In this document: positions 27,295 to 35,458 of the stretch, piece after piece
Layout: each line of letters opens with the position of its first letter
How positions within the stretch are numbered: position 1 is the stretch's first letter
DNA from: Tessaracoccus massiliensis
GTDB taxonomy: Bacteria; Actinomycetota; Actinomycetes; Propionibacteriales; Propionibacteriaceae
Direction of reading: 5' to 3'
Length of the DNA: 64,000 nt
Assembly (NCBI RefSeq): GCF_000826065.2
Contig: NZ_LN623542.1
Location: forward strand, 156,715 to 220,714
Translations under genes and position numbers: made by a program
The notes under the pieces: model-generated
Told to the model about the DNA's origin: nothing
Databases searched by the model: none
What the model saw: only the letters and a program-made list of their open reading frames with translations

Positions 27295-27420
27295 TTGAGC
27301 CTGCGAGCTCTGCGAGCAGTGTCGAAATCTCCGAGCCCCCCCCCAGCGTGCCGGAGGCCGCGAGCGGTTTCGACGCGGTCGCGCTGCTCGCAGGCTCACA
27401 GGCGACCGGCTCAACCAGCG
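27295..27420. repeat. Family B inverted-repeat element between iolD and iolE
   Basis: GAGCCTGCGAGC and GCTCGCAGGCTC form perfect 12-bp arms about 85 bases apart. Internal blocks GCGAGCAGTGTCGAAA and GGTTTCGACGCGGTCG flank a run of C residues. A single-arm copy with GCAGCGAGCAGTGTCGAAAC lies at 37,296-37,335. The element resembles a BIME-type REP pair. Confidence 0.7.
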
Positions 27421-27423
27421 CTG

Positions 27424-29307
27424 TCACAGATAGTGGCGTTGGGCCTTCTTCATACCGACGTACCATTCGCGGGCCTCGCGGGTGGAGGCGATCCGCGACA
27501 CCTCGGAGACCGGCACGTCCCACCAGCTGGTGCTGGGCGGGTTGGGCCCGATCAAGGCGGTCTCGATGTGGATCATCACGGCACGGTCCATGGCCTCAGC
27601 CTCGCGGTAGGCGGCGCGGAACTCCTCCATGGTGCTGACGCGCAGCACCGTGAGGCCCCAGCTCTCGGCGTTGGTGGCGATGTCGACGGGGAGCAGCTCG
27701 CCGTCGGCGTTGTGCGGCACGTCGCCCTGGCGGTACCGGGTGCCGAACCGCTGCGAGCCGTGCGACTCGGACAGCGATCCGATCGACGCGAAGCCGTGGT
27801 TCTGCAGCAGCACGATGATGACCTTGAGCCGCTCCTGGACGATGGTGGCCAGCTCCATCGGCAGCATCTGGTAGGTGCCGTCGCCGACGATGGCCACCAC
27901 TTCGCTGTCCGGCGCAGCCAGCTTGACGCCCATCGCCGCGGGGATCTCGTAGCCCATGCAACTGAACGCATACTCCAGGTGGTACTGCTGCGGGGTCTTC
28001 GCCCGCCACAGCGCCTGCAGGTCGCCCGGCATGGAGCCAGCGGCGTTGATCACCACGTCCTCGTCGCCCATCATCTCGTTGAGGGCGCCGAAGACCTCCA
28101 GCTGCGAGGGCTTGGGCTGCAGGTCCATGTGGTTGTACTCGTCGGTGGTGCGCTCCCACTCCTCGCGCAGCTCGGCGATCTCAGCGGAGTAGGTGTCCGC
28201 CACCCGGTAGCCCTCCAGCTCGGCACCGAGCGCGATCAGCGCCTCGCGGGCGTCGGCAACCACCATCTCGGCCGCGTGCTTGGCGGCATCGAACGCGCCC
28301 ACGTTGATGTTGACGAACGACACGTCCGGGTTGCGGAACGCGGTGTGCGAGGCGGTGGTGAAATCCGAGTACCGGGTGCCGATGCCGATCACCAGATCAG
28401 CCTTGGCGGCCAGCTCGTTGGCAGGCTTCGCCCCCGTCGACCCCACACCGCCGACGGCGCACTCATGGTCTGCGTTGATCGCGCCCTTGCCGGCCTGCGT
28501 GTCCGACACCGGGATGCCGGTGGCCGACGCGAACGCCCGCAGCTCCTCGCTGGCGAACGAGTAGATGGTGCCGCCGCCCGAGACGATGAGGGGGCACTTC
28601 GCCCCGCGGATCATCTCCGCGGCCCGCTCGATCGCGATCCGCTCGGGCGCGGGCCGGCGGATCCGCCAGACACGCTTGGCGAAGAACTCCTCGGGGAAGT
28701 CGTAGGCCTCGGCCTGCACGTCCTGCGGAAGGGCGACGGTGACCGCGCCGGTGTCGGCGGGGTCGGTCAGCACGCGCATGGCCTGCATCAGCGACGGGAT
28801 GAGCTGCTCGGGCCGCTCGATGCGGTCGAAGAACCGCGACACCGGACGGAACGCGTCCGTGGCGGCAGTCAGCGGGGAGACCGGGTCCTCCACCTGCTGC
28901 AGCACCGGATCCGGGGACCGGGTGGCGAACTGGTCCGAGGGGAACAGCAGCACCGGCAGGCGGTTGGTGGTGGCGACGGCGGCGCCGGTGACCATGTTCA
29001 GCGCGCCCGGACCGATGGACGAGGTGCACATCCACGTCTGCAGCCGGTTGCTCTGCTTGGCGAACGCGGCGGCCGCGTTGACCATGCCCTGCTCGTTGCG
29101 GGGCATGATGTAGGGCATCTGCCCGCCGTCGGGCTCCGGGTCGAGGTCGTTCTGCAGCAGCGCCTGGCCGATGCCGGCCACATTGCCGTGGCCGAAGATG
29201 CCGAACGCCCCCGCGATGAGTCGGCGCTCTTCGCCGTCGTGCTCGGAGAACTGGTTGACGAGGAAACGGATGACGGCCTGGCCGACGGTGAGGCGTACGG
29301 TGCTCAT
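27424..29307 (-). CDS. iolD: Trihydroxycyclohexane-1,2-dione hydrolase (ThDP-dependent)
   Basis: IolD opens the ring of 3D-(3,5/4)-trihydroxycyclohexane-1,2-dione to 5-deoxy-glucuronate. The 627-residue protein has the three-domain ThDP fold: N-terminal pyrimidine-binding domain (AFGIFGHGNVAGIGQAL), central Rossmann-like domain and C-terminal PP domain with GDGTYQML and QNHGFASIG as the metal and ThDP motif. The ATG at 29,307 follows AGGAG; a GTG two codons upstream is a poorer choice. It starts 25 bases after iolB. Confidence 0.92.
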   Translation of the reverse strand: MSTVRLTVGQAVIRFLVNQFSEHDGEERRLIAGAFGIFGHGNVAGIGQALLQNDLDPEPDGGQMPYIMPRNEQGMVNAAAAFAKQSNRLQTWMCTSSIGPGALNMVTGAAVATTNRLPVLLFPSDQFATRSPDPVLQQVEDPVSPLTAATDAFRPVSRFFDRIERPEQLIPSLMQAMRVLTDPADTGAVTVALPQDVQAEAYDFPEEFFAKRVWRIRRPAPERIAIERAAEMIRGAKCPLIVSGGGTIYSFASEELRAFASATGIPVSDTQAGKGAINADHECAVGGVGSTGAKPANELAAKADLVIGIGTRYSDFTTASHTAFRNPDVSFVNINVGAFDAAKHAAEMVVADAREALIALGAELEGYRVADTYSAEIAELREEWERTTDEYNHMDLQPKPSQLEVFGALNEMMGDEDVVINAAGSMPGDLQALWRAKTPQQYHLEYAFSCMGYEIPAAMGVKLAAPDSEVVAIVGDGTYQMLPMELATIVQERLKVIIVLLQNHGFASIGSLSESHGSQRFGTRYRQGDVPHNADGELLPVDIATNAESWGLTVLRVSTMEEFRAAYREAEAMDRAVMIHIETALIGPNPPSTSWWDVPVSEVSRIASTREAREWYVGMKKAQRHYL

Positions 29308-29332
29308 GCTCACTCCTGGGTGTTAAGGGGGG

Positions 29333-30169
29333 TCATGGGGAGGTCTCGCGGATCCACGTGTAGTGCGGATCATCGGTCATGAGCCACGTCGAATCCTCGG
29401 CGGGGCCGGCCATGACGTTGAGGTAGTAGAGGTCGTAGCCGGGGGCGGCCACCGACGGCCCGTGGTAGCCGAACGGCATGATCACCACGTCGCGCGAACC
29501 CACCTCGGTGCACACGTCGATGGGTTTGCCGGGCGACGGGTAGATCCGCTGCAGCGCCATGCCGGGGGAACCGTCGCGGCCGGGGCGCACCTCGTAGTAG
29601 TAGATCTCCTCGAGCACGCGCTCCACGTCGTTGTGTTCGTCGTGCTTGTGCGGCGGGTAGCTGGACCAGTTGCCGCCGGGCGTCAGCACCTCGCAGGCCA
29701 GGAGGTGGGAGGTCTCCAGCTCGTTGCCCAGCGCATAGTTGTTGACCTGCCGCGAGCAGTTGCCGGTGCCACGCAGCGTGGTGATGACCTTCGACGCCGG
29801 GCAGTACACCACGGGCAGGTCCTTGGTGGCCTTCGAGCCGGGCAGCGCGAACCGGCCGCCCCGCTCGCTGCGGATGGTGGCGCTCTTGCCGCGCGGCACG
29901 TACAGGTAATCCGTGATGGCCGTCCAGATCTCCTCGCGACCCTCGAGGGTGTGGGTCTCGCCGTCGACCTCGACGGTGCAGGAGCCGCTCAACGGCAGCA
30001 CCAGGATCTCCTCGCCTCCGGTCTCGACGGTCTCCTCACCGCCCGCGTCCAGGCGGAGCACCCGGATGGAGCACCATTCCCACGACGCCCGCTCGGCGTC
30101 GACATCGGTCTCGTAGTTGCCGTGGGCCGTCTCGCCCGCGGGGATCACGTACTTGCCGTTGTCGTTCAC
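29333..30169 (-). CDS. iolB: 5-deoxy-glucuronate isomerase
   Basis: IolB isomerises 5-deoxy-glucuronate to 5-dehydro-2-deoxygluconate, which IolC phosphorylates. This 278-residue bicupin shows the family metal-site segment PPHKHDEHN near residue 180 and the C-terminal GYHGPSVAAPGYDLYYLNVMAG. Translation starts at GTG after GGAGG and overlaps the upstream aldolase stop by four bases. Confidence 0.92.
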   Translation of the reverse strand: MNDNGKYVIPAGETAHGNYETDVDAERASWEWCSIRVLRLDAGGEETVETGGEEILVLPLSGSCTVEVDGETHTLEGREEIWTAITDYLYVPRGKSATIRSERGGRFALPGSKATKDLPVVYCPASKVITTLRGTGNCSRQVNNYALGNELETSHLLACEVLTPGGNWSSYPPHKHDEHNDVERVLEEIYYYEVRPGRDGSPGMALQRIYPSPGKPIDVCTEVGSRDVVIMPFGYHGPSVAAPGYDLYYLNVMAGPAEDSTWLMTDDPHYTWIRETSP

Positions 30170-31032
30170 AGAACCTCCACGATTCGGTCCACCGCGCCGG
30201 CGACATCACCGTCGCGGGGGAAGAGCAGGGCCCGCCCGATGACGAGACCCTTCACATTGGGCAGCCGGAGGGATTCCGACCACGAGCGGACTTTGTCGTC
30301 CAGATTGGGGGTCACCGGCCCGCCGAGCAACATCACCGGCAGGCTTGAGGCGGCCATCACGCGTTCCATGTCCGGCACGCACGGCAGCTTCAGCCACGTG
30401 TGCCGCGACGTGCTGCCGAGAGCTGAGGCCACGGCGATGGAGCGGATGACGGCATCAGGGGTGAGGTCGTTGGCGAGCCGGCCGTCGGCGCGGCGGCTCA
30501 CGAAGGGCTCCAGCAGCGCGATCTTCCCGGCCGCTGCGAGGGCATCGACGGCGTGCGCGGCCTGCTCGAGCATGGCCGGCGTGGCGGGATCACCCAGGTC
30601 GAGCCGCAGCAGCAGCTTGCCGCCGTCGAGCCTGGCGGCTGCGATGCCTTCGGGGGTCCAGGCGGTGATGCGGTCGTCCACTTCGAACGACGCACCGATC
30701 AGCCCGGAGCGGTTCATGGAGCCGAGGACGAGTTTGCCCTCGAGCGCGCCGAGGAGCGTGAGGTCCTCCACGATTTCCGGCGTGCCGAGGAAGCCGTCGA
30801 CGCCGGGGCGGCCCAGCGCGGCGACGCACCGCTCCAGCAGCTCCTCCCTGGAGGCCATGGCGAACGGGTCAGTGCCTGCCTTCAGCGCCCCGCGCCCCGG
30901 GTGGTCGGCAGCCACGATGAGCAGTTTCTTGCCCGCTTCCGGCAGGTGCCCGGGGGCACGGGCGGCCATCGTCTCCGCCACGCGGCCGGGATGGCGGAAG
31001 CGGATCTCCGAGAGCTCGGCGAGGCGGCTCAT
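30166..31032 (-). CDS. Class I aldolase of the Cgl0159/IolJ-like group
   Basis: This 288-residue (beta/alpha)8 protein probably cleaves 2-deoxy-5-keto-gluconate-6-phosphate to dihydroxyacetone phosphate and malonate semialdehyde, filling the IolJ step missing elsewhere in the window. Visible features are VAADHPGRGALKAG near residue 42, a KLLLRLDLGD strand, and TWLKLPCVPDMERV near 215 carrying a likely Schiff-base Lys. It belongs to a DeoC-like family found in actinobacterial iol clusters rather than to the class II IolJ family. It overlaps iolC and iolB by four bases each. Confidence 0.78.
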   Translation of the reverse strand: MSRLAELSEIRFRHPGRVAETMAARAPGHLPEAGKKLLIVAADHPGRGALKAGTDPFAMASREELLERCVAALGRPGVDGFLGTPEIVEDLTLLGALEGKLVLGSMNRSGLIGASFEVDDRITAWTPEGIAAARLDGGKLLLRLDLGDPATPAMLEQAAHAVDALAAAGKIALLEPFVSRRADGRLANDLTPDAVIRSIAVASALGSTSRHTWLKLPCVPDMERVMAASSLPVMLLGGPVTPNLDDKVRSWSESLRLPNVKGLVIGRALLFPRDGDVAGAVDRIVEVL

Positions 31033-32009
31033 CGCCGGGAACTTTCCGTGGCGGCGGCCACTTCCGGGTGGGCAGCCAGCATGTCCTCCACCTGCTCCAG
31101 CGTGGGCATCGCGAGCGAGGTCTCCAGCTTCGATGCGACGATCGCACCGGCCGCGGAGGCGAACTGGATCATCCGCGTGAGATCCCAACCGCTGAGCAGC
31201 CCGTGACACACTGCCCCGCCGAAGGCGTCGCCAGCGCCCAGGCCGCAGACGACGTCGATGCAGGTGGCGGGCACGAACGTGCGCTCGGTGCGTGATTTGC
31301 CCAGGGTGCCGACGGGCCCCTGCTTCACGATGGCGATGTCCACACCGCGGTCCAACAGGGCGTCGGCGGCGCGCTCGGGGTCGCTCTCCCCCACCGCGAT
31401 GCGGCACTCTTCGAGATTGCCGATGGCGACGTCGGCGTGCTCCAGCATGGCCCCGATGTGCGCCGAGGCGGTCAACTCGTCGTCCCAGAAACGCTCGCGG
31501 TAATCGAGGTCGAACACGATGGTGCTCTCCCCCTTCGCGCGGGCCAGGTGCCGATGGGTCTCACGGGACGGCTCGACGGACAGGCCGCTGGCGGTGAGCC
31601 AGATCAGGTCGAAGCGGTCCAGCTCGGCCGGGAGGTCGTCGGGGCTGAGCTGCAGATCCGGCGTGCTGGGCTCCCGGTAGAAGTACAGCGGGAAGTTGTC
31701 CGGCGGGAACACCTCGCAGAATGTGACCGGGGTGTTGAAGGCGGGATTGACCACCACGTGCGAGGCGTCGACGCCGCAGCGCTCCAACTCCTGCACCACG
31801 AACCGGCCGAACGGATCGTCGCCCACGCCCGTCAGGGACATGACGCCGGGGCGGTAGCGGGCGCACGCCACTGCCACGTTGGTGGCCGAGCCGCCCAGGA
31901 ACTTGGAGAAGGTCTGCACGTCTTCCAAATGGACGCCCACCTGTTGGGGGTACACGTCGACACTGCACCGGCCCGCCACCAGCACGCGGGGAACGCTCGC
32001 GTCATCCAC
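31029..32009 (-). CDS. iolC: 5-dehydro-2-deoxygluconokinase
   Basis: This 326-residue PfkB-family kinase phosphorylates 5-dehydro-2-deoxygluconate with ATP. It shows the family start VLVAGRCSVDVYPQ, the GGSATNVAVACAR substrate segment near residue 37 and the catalytic GLGAGDAFGGA near 260. The GTG at 32,009 was chosen because a perfect AAGGAGG lies eight bases upstream; a more distant ATG at 32,081 has none. It is first in the iolC-iolJ-iolB-iolD-iolE series and divergent from the GntR regulator. Confidence 0.9.
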   Translation of the reverse strand: MDDASVPRVLVAGRCSVDVYPQQVGVHLEDVQTFSKFLGGSATNVAVACARYRPGVMSLTGVGDDPFGRFVVQELERCGVDASHVVVNPAFNTPVTFCEVFPPDNFPLYFYREPSTPDLQLSPDDLPAELDRFDLIWLTASGLSVEPSRETHRHLARAKGESTIVFDLDYRERFWDDELTASAHIGAMLEHADVAIGNLEECRIAVGESDPERAADALLDRGVDIAIVKQGPVGTLGKSRTERTFVPATCIDVVCGLGAGDAFGGAVCHGLLSGWDLTRMIQFASAAGAIVASKLETSLAMPTLEQVEDMLAAHPEVAAATESSRR

Positions 32010-32172
32010 AGCGATGACCTCCTTCGTCGTGGCTTCAGTCTGCCTCACGAACCGGAGCGGGTCAACTCTTTGTTCACACATATATAGCAGCCCCTGAGGG
32101 AGTATGATCGCCTACCAACCACGGCCATGACCCCGGCGCAGCTGTCAAAGGTGGCCCTGTCCAGGAGTATGC

Positions 32173-32916
32173 ATGAACGAGACCTACATACCGCAGATCG
32201 AGATCGATCGCGACTCTCCCATGCCGCTCTACGAGCAGATCGCCAGACCCATCGAAAAGGCCATCCTCTCCGGCGAGCTGCCTGCCGGTTCGATGATCGA
32301 GGACGAGGTCTCCATGGCCCACCGGCTCGATGTGGCGCGCCCCACCGCCCGCCGCGCGCTGCAGGAACTCGTGGGCAAGGGCCTGTTGACGCGTCGTCGG
32401 GGCGTGGGCACCAGGGTCGCCCCGCCCCACGTGCACCGCCCCATGAAGCTCTCCTCCCTCAATGACGATCTGGCCGACGCCGGCTTCCAGCCCTCCACGA
32501 AGGTACTCGCCTACGAGGTCCGCGAGGCCACGGACCAGGAGGCCGGGGATCTCGGCCTGGCCGCAGGCGACGGCGTGCTCAGCGTCAGCCGGCTGCGCTA
32601 CGCCGACGACCACCCGCTCGCCGTGCTCACCAATGTGATCCCGCTGGACATCGCTCCAAGTTGGCAGGAACTGGGCGAGCACGGCCTGTACCAGTGCCTG
32701 ACGCAGCGGGGCGTGCAGATCACCTCCGCCAAGCAGCGGATCGGGGCGCGCGGCGCCACCGTTGAGGAGGCCGAGACGCTCGGCGAGGACCCGGGAGCGC
32801 CCCTGCTGACGATGCACCGCGTGGGCCACACCGAAGACGGCCGCGCCGTCGAACTCGGCAGCCACGTCTACCGCCCCACCCTCTACTCCTTCCAGTTCTC
32901 GCTGTTCATCTCCTGA
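32173..32916 (+). CDS. iolR: GntR-family (HutC/UTRA) regulator of the inositol locus
   Basis: This 247-residue regulator has an N-terminal winged helix (about 12-85, PLYEQIARPIEKAILSGELP) and a C-terminal UTRA ligand-binding domain (about 92-240, ending YRPTLYSFQFSLFIS). CAGGAG lies seven bases before the ATG. It is divergent from iolC and precedes the transaldolase-family gene. A role as repressor responding to an inositol pathway intermediate is inferred from position; TTGTCnnTACAATA is a candidate target. Confidence 0.8.
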   Translation: MNETYIPQIEIDRDSPMPLYEQIARPIEKAILSGELPAGSMIEDEVSMAHRLDVARPTARRALQELVGKGLLTRRRGVGTRVAPPHVHRPMKLSSLNDDLADAGFQPSTKVLAYEVREATDQEAGDLGLAAGDGVLSVSRLRYADDHPLAVLTNVIPLDIAPSWQELGEHGLYQCLTQRGVQITSAKQRIGARGATVEEAETLGEDPGAPLLTMHRVGHTEDGRAVELGSHVYRPTLYSFQFSLFIS

Positions 32917-32937
32917 CGATTATGTTCTAACAATGAC

Positions 32938-32967
32938 TTGACTTGAGTCGCACAAGAGGGCTACCTT
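32938..32967 (+). promoter_or_regulatory. Promoter of the transaldolase-family gene
   Basis: TTGACT (-35) and TACCTT (-10) are separated by 18 bases in the gap between the regulator and the transaldolase-family gene. A TGTTCTAACA element just upstream (32,923-32,932) could be an operator. Confidence 0.5.
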
Positions 32968-33021
32968 GGCCGTACAAACGGCGACGACGCCGCCTTCCCG
33001 GCACACTCAGGAGCCTGACTG

Positions 33022-34101
33022 ATGACAGATGTCTCTTACACCCCCGGCCCGCTGCTCGAAGCCGCGCGCAACACCCCCACCTGCCTCTGGAACGATTCGT
33101 CGGATCTGGACGAGCTGAGGCAGTCGATCTCGTTCGGTGGCGTGGGCGCCACCTGCAACCCTGTGATCGCCTACACCACCATCCAGAACCATCTCGACGT
33201 GTGGAAGCCGCGCATCGAAGCCATCGCGGAGGCGAACCCCACGTGGGGTGAGTCGCAGATCGGCTGGCAGGCCGTCAAGGACATGTCTCAGGAGGCCGCC
33301 GAGCTCCTGCAGGACTGCTTCAAGGAGTACAAGGGCCGCAACGGCCGCCTATCCGTGCAGACGGATCCCCGCCTCCACCGCGACGCGGACGCTCTAGTCG
33401 CACAGGCCATCGAGTTCCATGAACTGGCCGACAACATCGTCGTGAAGATCCCCGCCACCAAGACGGGCCTCGAGGCCATCGAGGAGGCCACCTACCGCGG
33501 GGTCAGCATCAACGTGACGGTCTCCTTCAGCGTACCGCAGGCCGTGCGTGCTGCGGAGGCGATCGAGCGCGGCCTGGAACGCCGCGAGGCCGAGGGCCAC
33601 GACGTCTCCGAGATGGGCTCCGTGGTGACCATCATGGTGGGGCGCCTCGACGACTGGATGAAGCACGTCGTCGCCCGCGACAAGCTGTTCATCGACCCGT
33701 CGGCGCTGGAGTGGGCGGGCATCGCGTGCATGAAGAAGGCCTACCGGATCTTCCAGGAGCGCGGCTTCCGCGCCCGCCTGCTCTCCGCGGCGTTCCGCAA
33801 TGTGTACCACTGGGCCGCGTTCGTGGGCGGCGACGTTGTGGTTTCGCCGCCGTTCAAATGGCAGCAGATCATCAACGGCTCGGACTACCAGGCCGTGCCC
33901 CGCATGGACGAGCCGGTGCGCCAGGAGTACCTCGACGAGTTGATGAAGATCGAGGATTTCCGCCGCGCCTACGACGTCAATGGGATGACGCCGGAGGAGT
34001 TCGAGGATTTCGGCCCCACCCGCAAGACCCTTCGCCAGTTCCTCGGAGCAGACGCTGATCTCGACGCCCTGGTGCGCGACATCATCGTCCCCGCCCCCTG
34101 A
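33022..34101 (+). CDS. Transaldolase-family protein in the inositol locus
   Basis: This 359-residue protein has the transaldolase fold: WNDSSDLDELRQSI and GATCNP near the start, the Schiff-base Lys in VVKIPATKTGLEAIEEA near residue 140, and a C-terminal helical tail. It differs from housekeeping TalA/TalB and matches a group found beside iol genes. The reaction here is not known; candidates are a sugar-phosphate transaldol reaction or handling of an inositol-derived keto-sugar. AGGAG precedes the ATG. It forms the end of a unit closed by a strong bidirectional terminator. Confidence 0.75.
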   Translation: MTDVSYTPGPLLEAARNTPTCLWNDSSDLDELRQSISFGGVGATCNPVIAYTTIQNHLDVWKPRIEAIAEANPTWGESQIGWQAVKDMSQEAAELLQDCFKEYKGRNGRLSVQTDPRLHRDADALVAQAIEFHELADNIVVKIPATKTGLEAIEEATYRGVSINVTVSFSVPQAVRAAEAIERGLERREAEGHDVSEMGSVVTIMVGRLDDWMKHVVARDKLFIDPSALEWAGIACMKKAYRIFQERGFRARLLSAAFRNVYHWAAFVGGDVVVSPPFKWQQIINGSDYQAVPRMDEPVRQEYLDELMKIEDFRRAYDVNGMTPEEFEDFGPTRKTLRQFLGADADLDALVRDIIVPAP

Positions 34102-34110
34102 GCCTAAACT

Positions 34111-34148
34111 GAAGAACCCCTGCCCGGTCTCCCCGTCAGGGGTTCTTC
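34111..34148. terminator. Bidirectional terminator between transaldolase gene and tRNA-Leu
   Basis: GAAGAACCCCTG pairs perfectly with CAGGGGTTCTTC (12-bp stem, 14-base loop). It closes the plus-strand transaldolase gene and, read on the minus strand, the tRNA gene. Confidence 0.85.
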
Positions 34149-34154
34149 TCGTTG

Positions 34155-34237
34155 TGCGCGTGAGAGGAGTTGAACCTCCACGCCCTTGCGGGCACCGGCA
34201 CCTGAAGCCGGCGCGTCTGCCATTCCGCCACACGCGC
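34155..34237 (-). tRNA. tRNA-Leu (anticodon CAG)
   Basis: The acceptor stem pairs GCGCGTG with CACGCGC, followed by discriminator A. The anticodon stem CCGGC/GCCGG encloses TTCAGGT, giving anticodon CAG, which reads CUG. A long variable arm (GCCCGCAAGGGC type) marks it as class II tRNA-Leu, and the T-arm contains GGTTCAACTCC. CCA is not encoded. No integrase or repeated 3' end suggests use as an attachment site. Confidence 0.93.
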
Positions 34238-34346
34238 ATTTCGAATCTCTCGATCCGACGTCAAACCTTAGCACTCCGGCGGCGTCGCCTTCAAACTCGC
34301 CATGGGCGATGCCGCACGAACTGCCACAACGTGGTGAGACTGGGTG

Positions 34347-34436
34347 TAGTGGCAACTCGGACGGCGACTACGCCTGACGGTTGGCCACTACGACGGGGCC
34401 TCCGCATAGTGGCAATCCGTGCGGCGTTGTGCAGCC
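34347..34436. repeat. Family C repeat cluster
   Basis: TAGTGGC (34,347) pairs with GCCACTA (34,384) around a GGCGACTACGCCT block, and CATAGTGGCAATCCGTGCGG follows. Near-copies of these blocks occur at 43,323-43,372. The 34,238-34,455 gap contains no gene. Confidence 0.6.
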
Positions 34437-34455
34437 GGATCGGGCTCAACCAACG

Positions 34456-35391
34456 TCAGGGGACGAGGTAACCGGCGGCGCGGAACAACTCGTACCACTC
34501 GGGACGGGTGAGCTCGACGTCGGCGCCGGCGGCCGCCTTCGTGACGCGCTCCGGGGTGGTGGTGCCCAGCACCACCTGGATGTTGGCCGGGTGCCGCGTG
34601 ATCCAGGCGACGGCGATCCCCTCCGGGGCCACGTCGTACTTCGCCGCCAAGCGGCCGATCACCTCGTTGAGCTCCGGATAGTCAGGGTTGTCGAGGAACA
34701 CGCCGTTGAAGAACGCCGCCTGGAACGGCGACCACGCCTGGACGGTGATGTCGTGGAGGCGGCAGTAGTCGAGGACGCCGAGATCGAGGCTGGGCGACTG
34801 AGGCACGTCCACCATGTTCGCCGCCACCCCCTGCGCGACGATGGGCGCGTGCGTGATCGACAGCTGCAGCTGGTTCGCGACGAGAGGCTGACTCACGTAG
34901 CGACGCAGCAGCTCGATCTGGTTCGGCGTGTGGTTCGAGACGCCCACATGGCGCACCTTGCCGGCCGACACCAGCTCGTCGATCGCGCGGGCCACCTCTT
35001 CCGGCTCGACGAGGGCGTCGGGGCGGTGCAGGAGGAGGATGTCGAGGTAGTCGGTCTGCAGCGCCCGCAACGAACCCTCCACCTGGCGCACGATGTGCTC
35101 GTAGGAGAAGTCGAAGAACGGGCCGTCCTTGTTGATGCCGCACTTGCTCTGCAGGATGATCTCGCCGCGCTCCGCGTCGCTGAGCCGCAGCGCCCCCGCG
35201 AACCGCTGCTCGCAGCCGTGGTAGGGCGCGGAGCCGTAGATGTCGGCGTGGTCGAAGAAGTTGATCCCCGCCTCGCGGGAGGCGGTGTAGAGGGACCGCA
35301 CCTCGTCGTCGCTCTTGTCCTGGATCCGCATGACTCCGGTGACGACGGCGGGGACGCTCAGCTCTGTCTGTCCGAGGTTGAAGGTCTTCAT
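34456..35391 (-). CDS. Aldo/keto reductase
   Basis: This 311-residue NADPH-dependent oxidoreductase of the AKR superfamily (YdhF-like) has the catalytic tetrad: Asp and Tyr in FFDHADIYG near residues 46-51, Lys in QSKCG near 83, and His in LLLHRPD near 120. Cofactor-binding GTTTPERV is near 278. The physiological substrate is not evident. A -10 box directly precedes the start, suggesting a leaderless mRNA. Confidence 0.87.
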   Translation of the reverse strand: MKTFNLGQTELSVPAVVTGVMRIQDKSDDEVRSLYTASREAGINFFDHADIYGSAPYHGCEQRFAGALRLSDAERGEIILQSKCGINKDGPFFDFSYEHIVRQVEGSLRALQTDYLDILLLHRPDALVEPEEVARAIDELVSAGKVRHVGVSNHTPNQIELLRRYVSQPLVANQLQLSITHAPIVAQGVAANMVDVPQSPSLDLGVLDYCRLHDITVQAWSPFQAAFFNGVFLDNPDYPELNEVIGRLAAKYDVAPEGIAVAWITRHPANIQVVLGTTTPERVTKAAAGADVELTRPEWYELFRAAGYLVP

Positions 35392-35396
35392 GCCTC

Positions 35397-35402
35397 ACCC
35401 TA
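35397..35402 (-). promoter_or_regulatory. -10 box of a probable leaderless transcript
   Basis: TAGGGT (minus strand) ends five bases before the ATG of the aldo/keto reductase gene, which has no Shine-Dalgarno sequence. Confidence 0.4.
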
Positions 35403-35406
35403 TCCC

Positions 35407-35441
35407 GGTCCCTGACCGTCGCGCCCGCGCGCTCAGGGACC
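35407..35441. repeat. Family A repeat forming a hairpin
   Basis: GGTCCCTGA at 35,407 pairs with TCAGGGACC at 35,433, and a GGCTCAACCAGCGCTC block follows, as at the end of the family B element near 27,410. It lies between the aldo/keto reductase promoter and the end of the glycosyltransferase gene and could terminate the latter. Confidence 0.6.
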
Positions 35442-35458
35442 AGTGGCTCAACCAGCGC

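Noticed and set aside
34155..34237. tRNA-Leu as integration site of an element
   Set aside because: No duplicated tRNA 3' end and no integrase gene nearby; flanking genes look ancestral.
34347..34436. Short CRISPR-like array
   Set aside because: Repeat units are unequal, overlap their own inverted copies and lack regular spacers; no cas genes are present.
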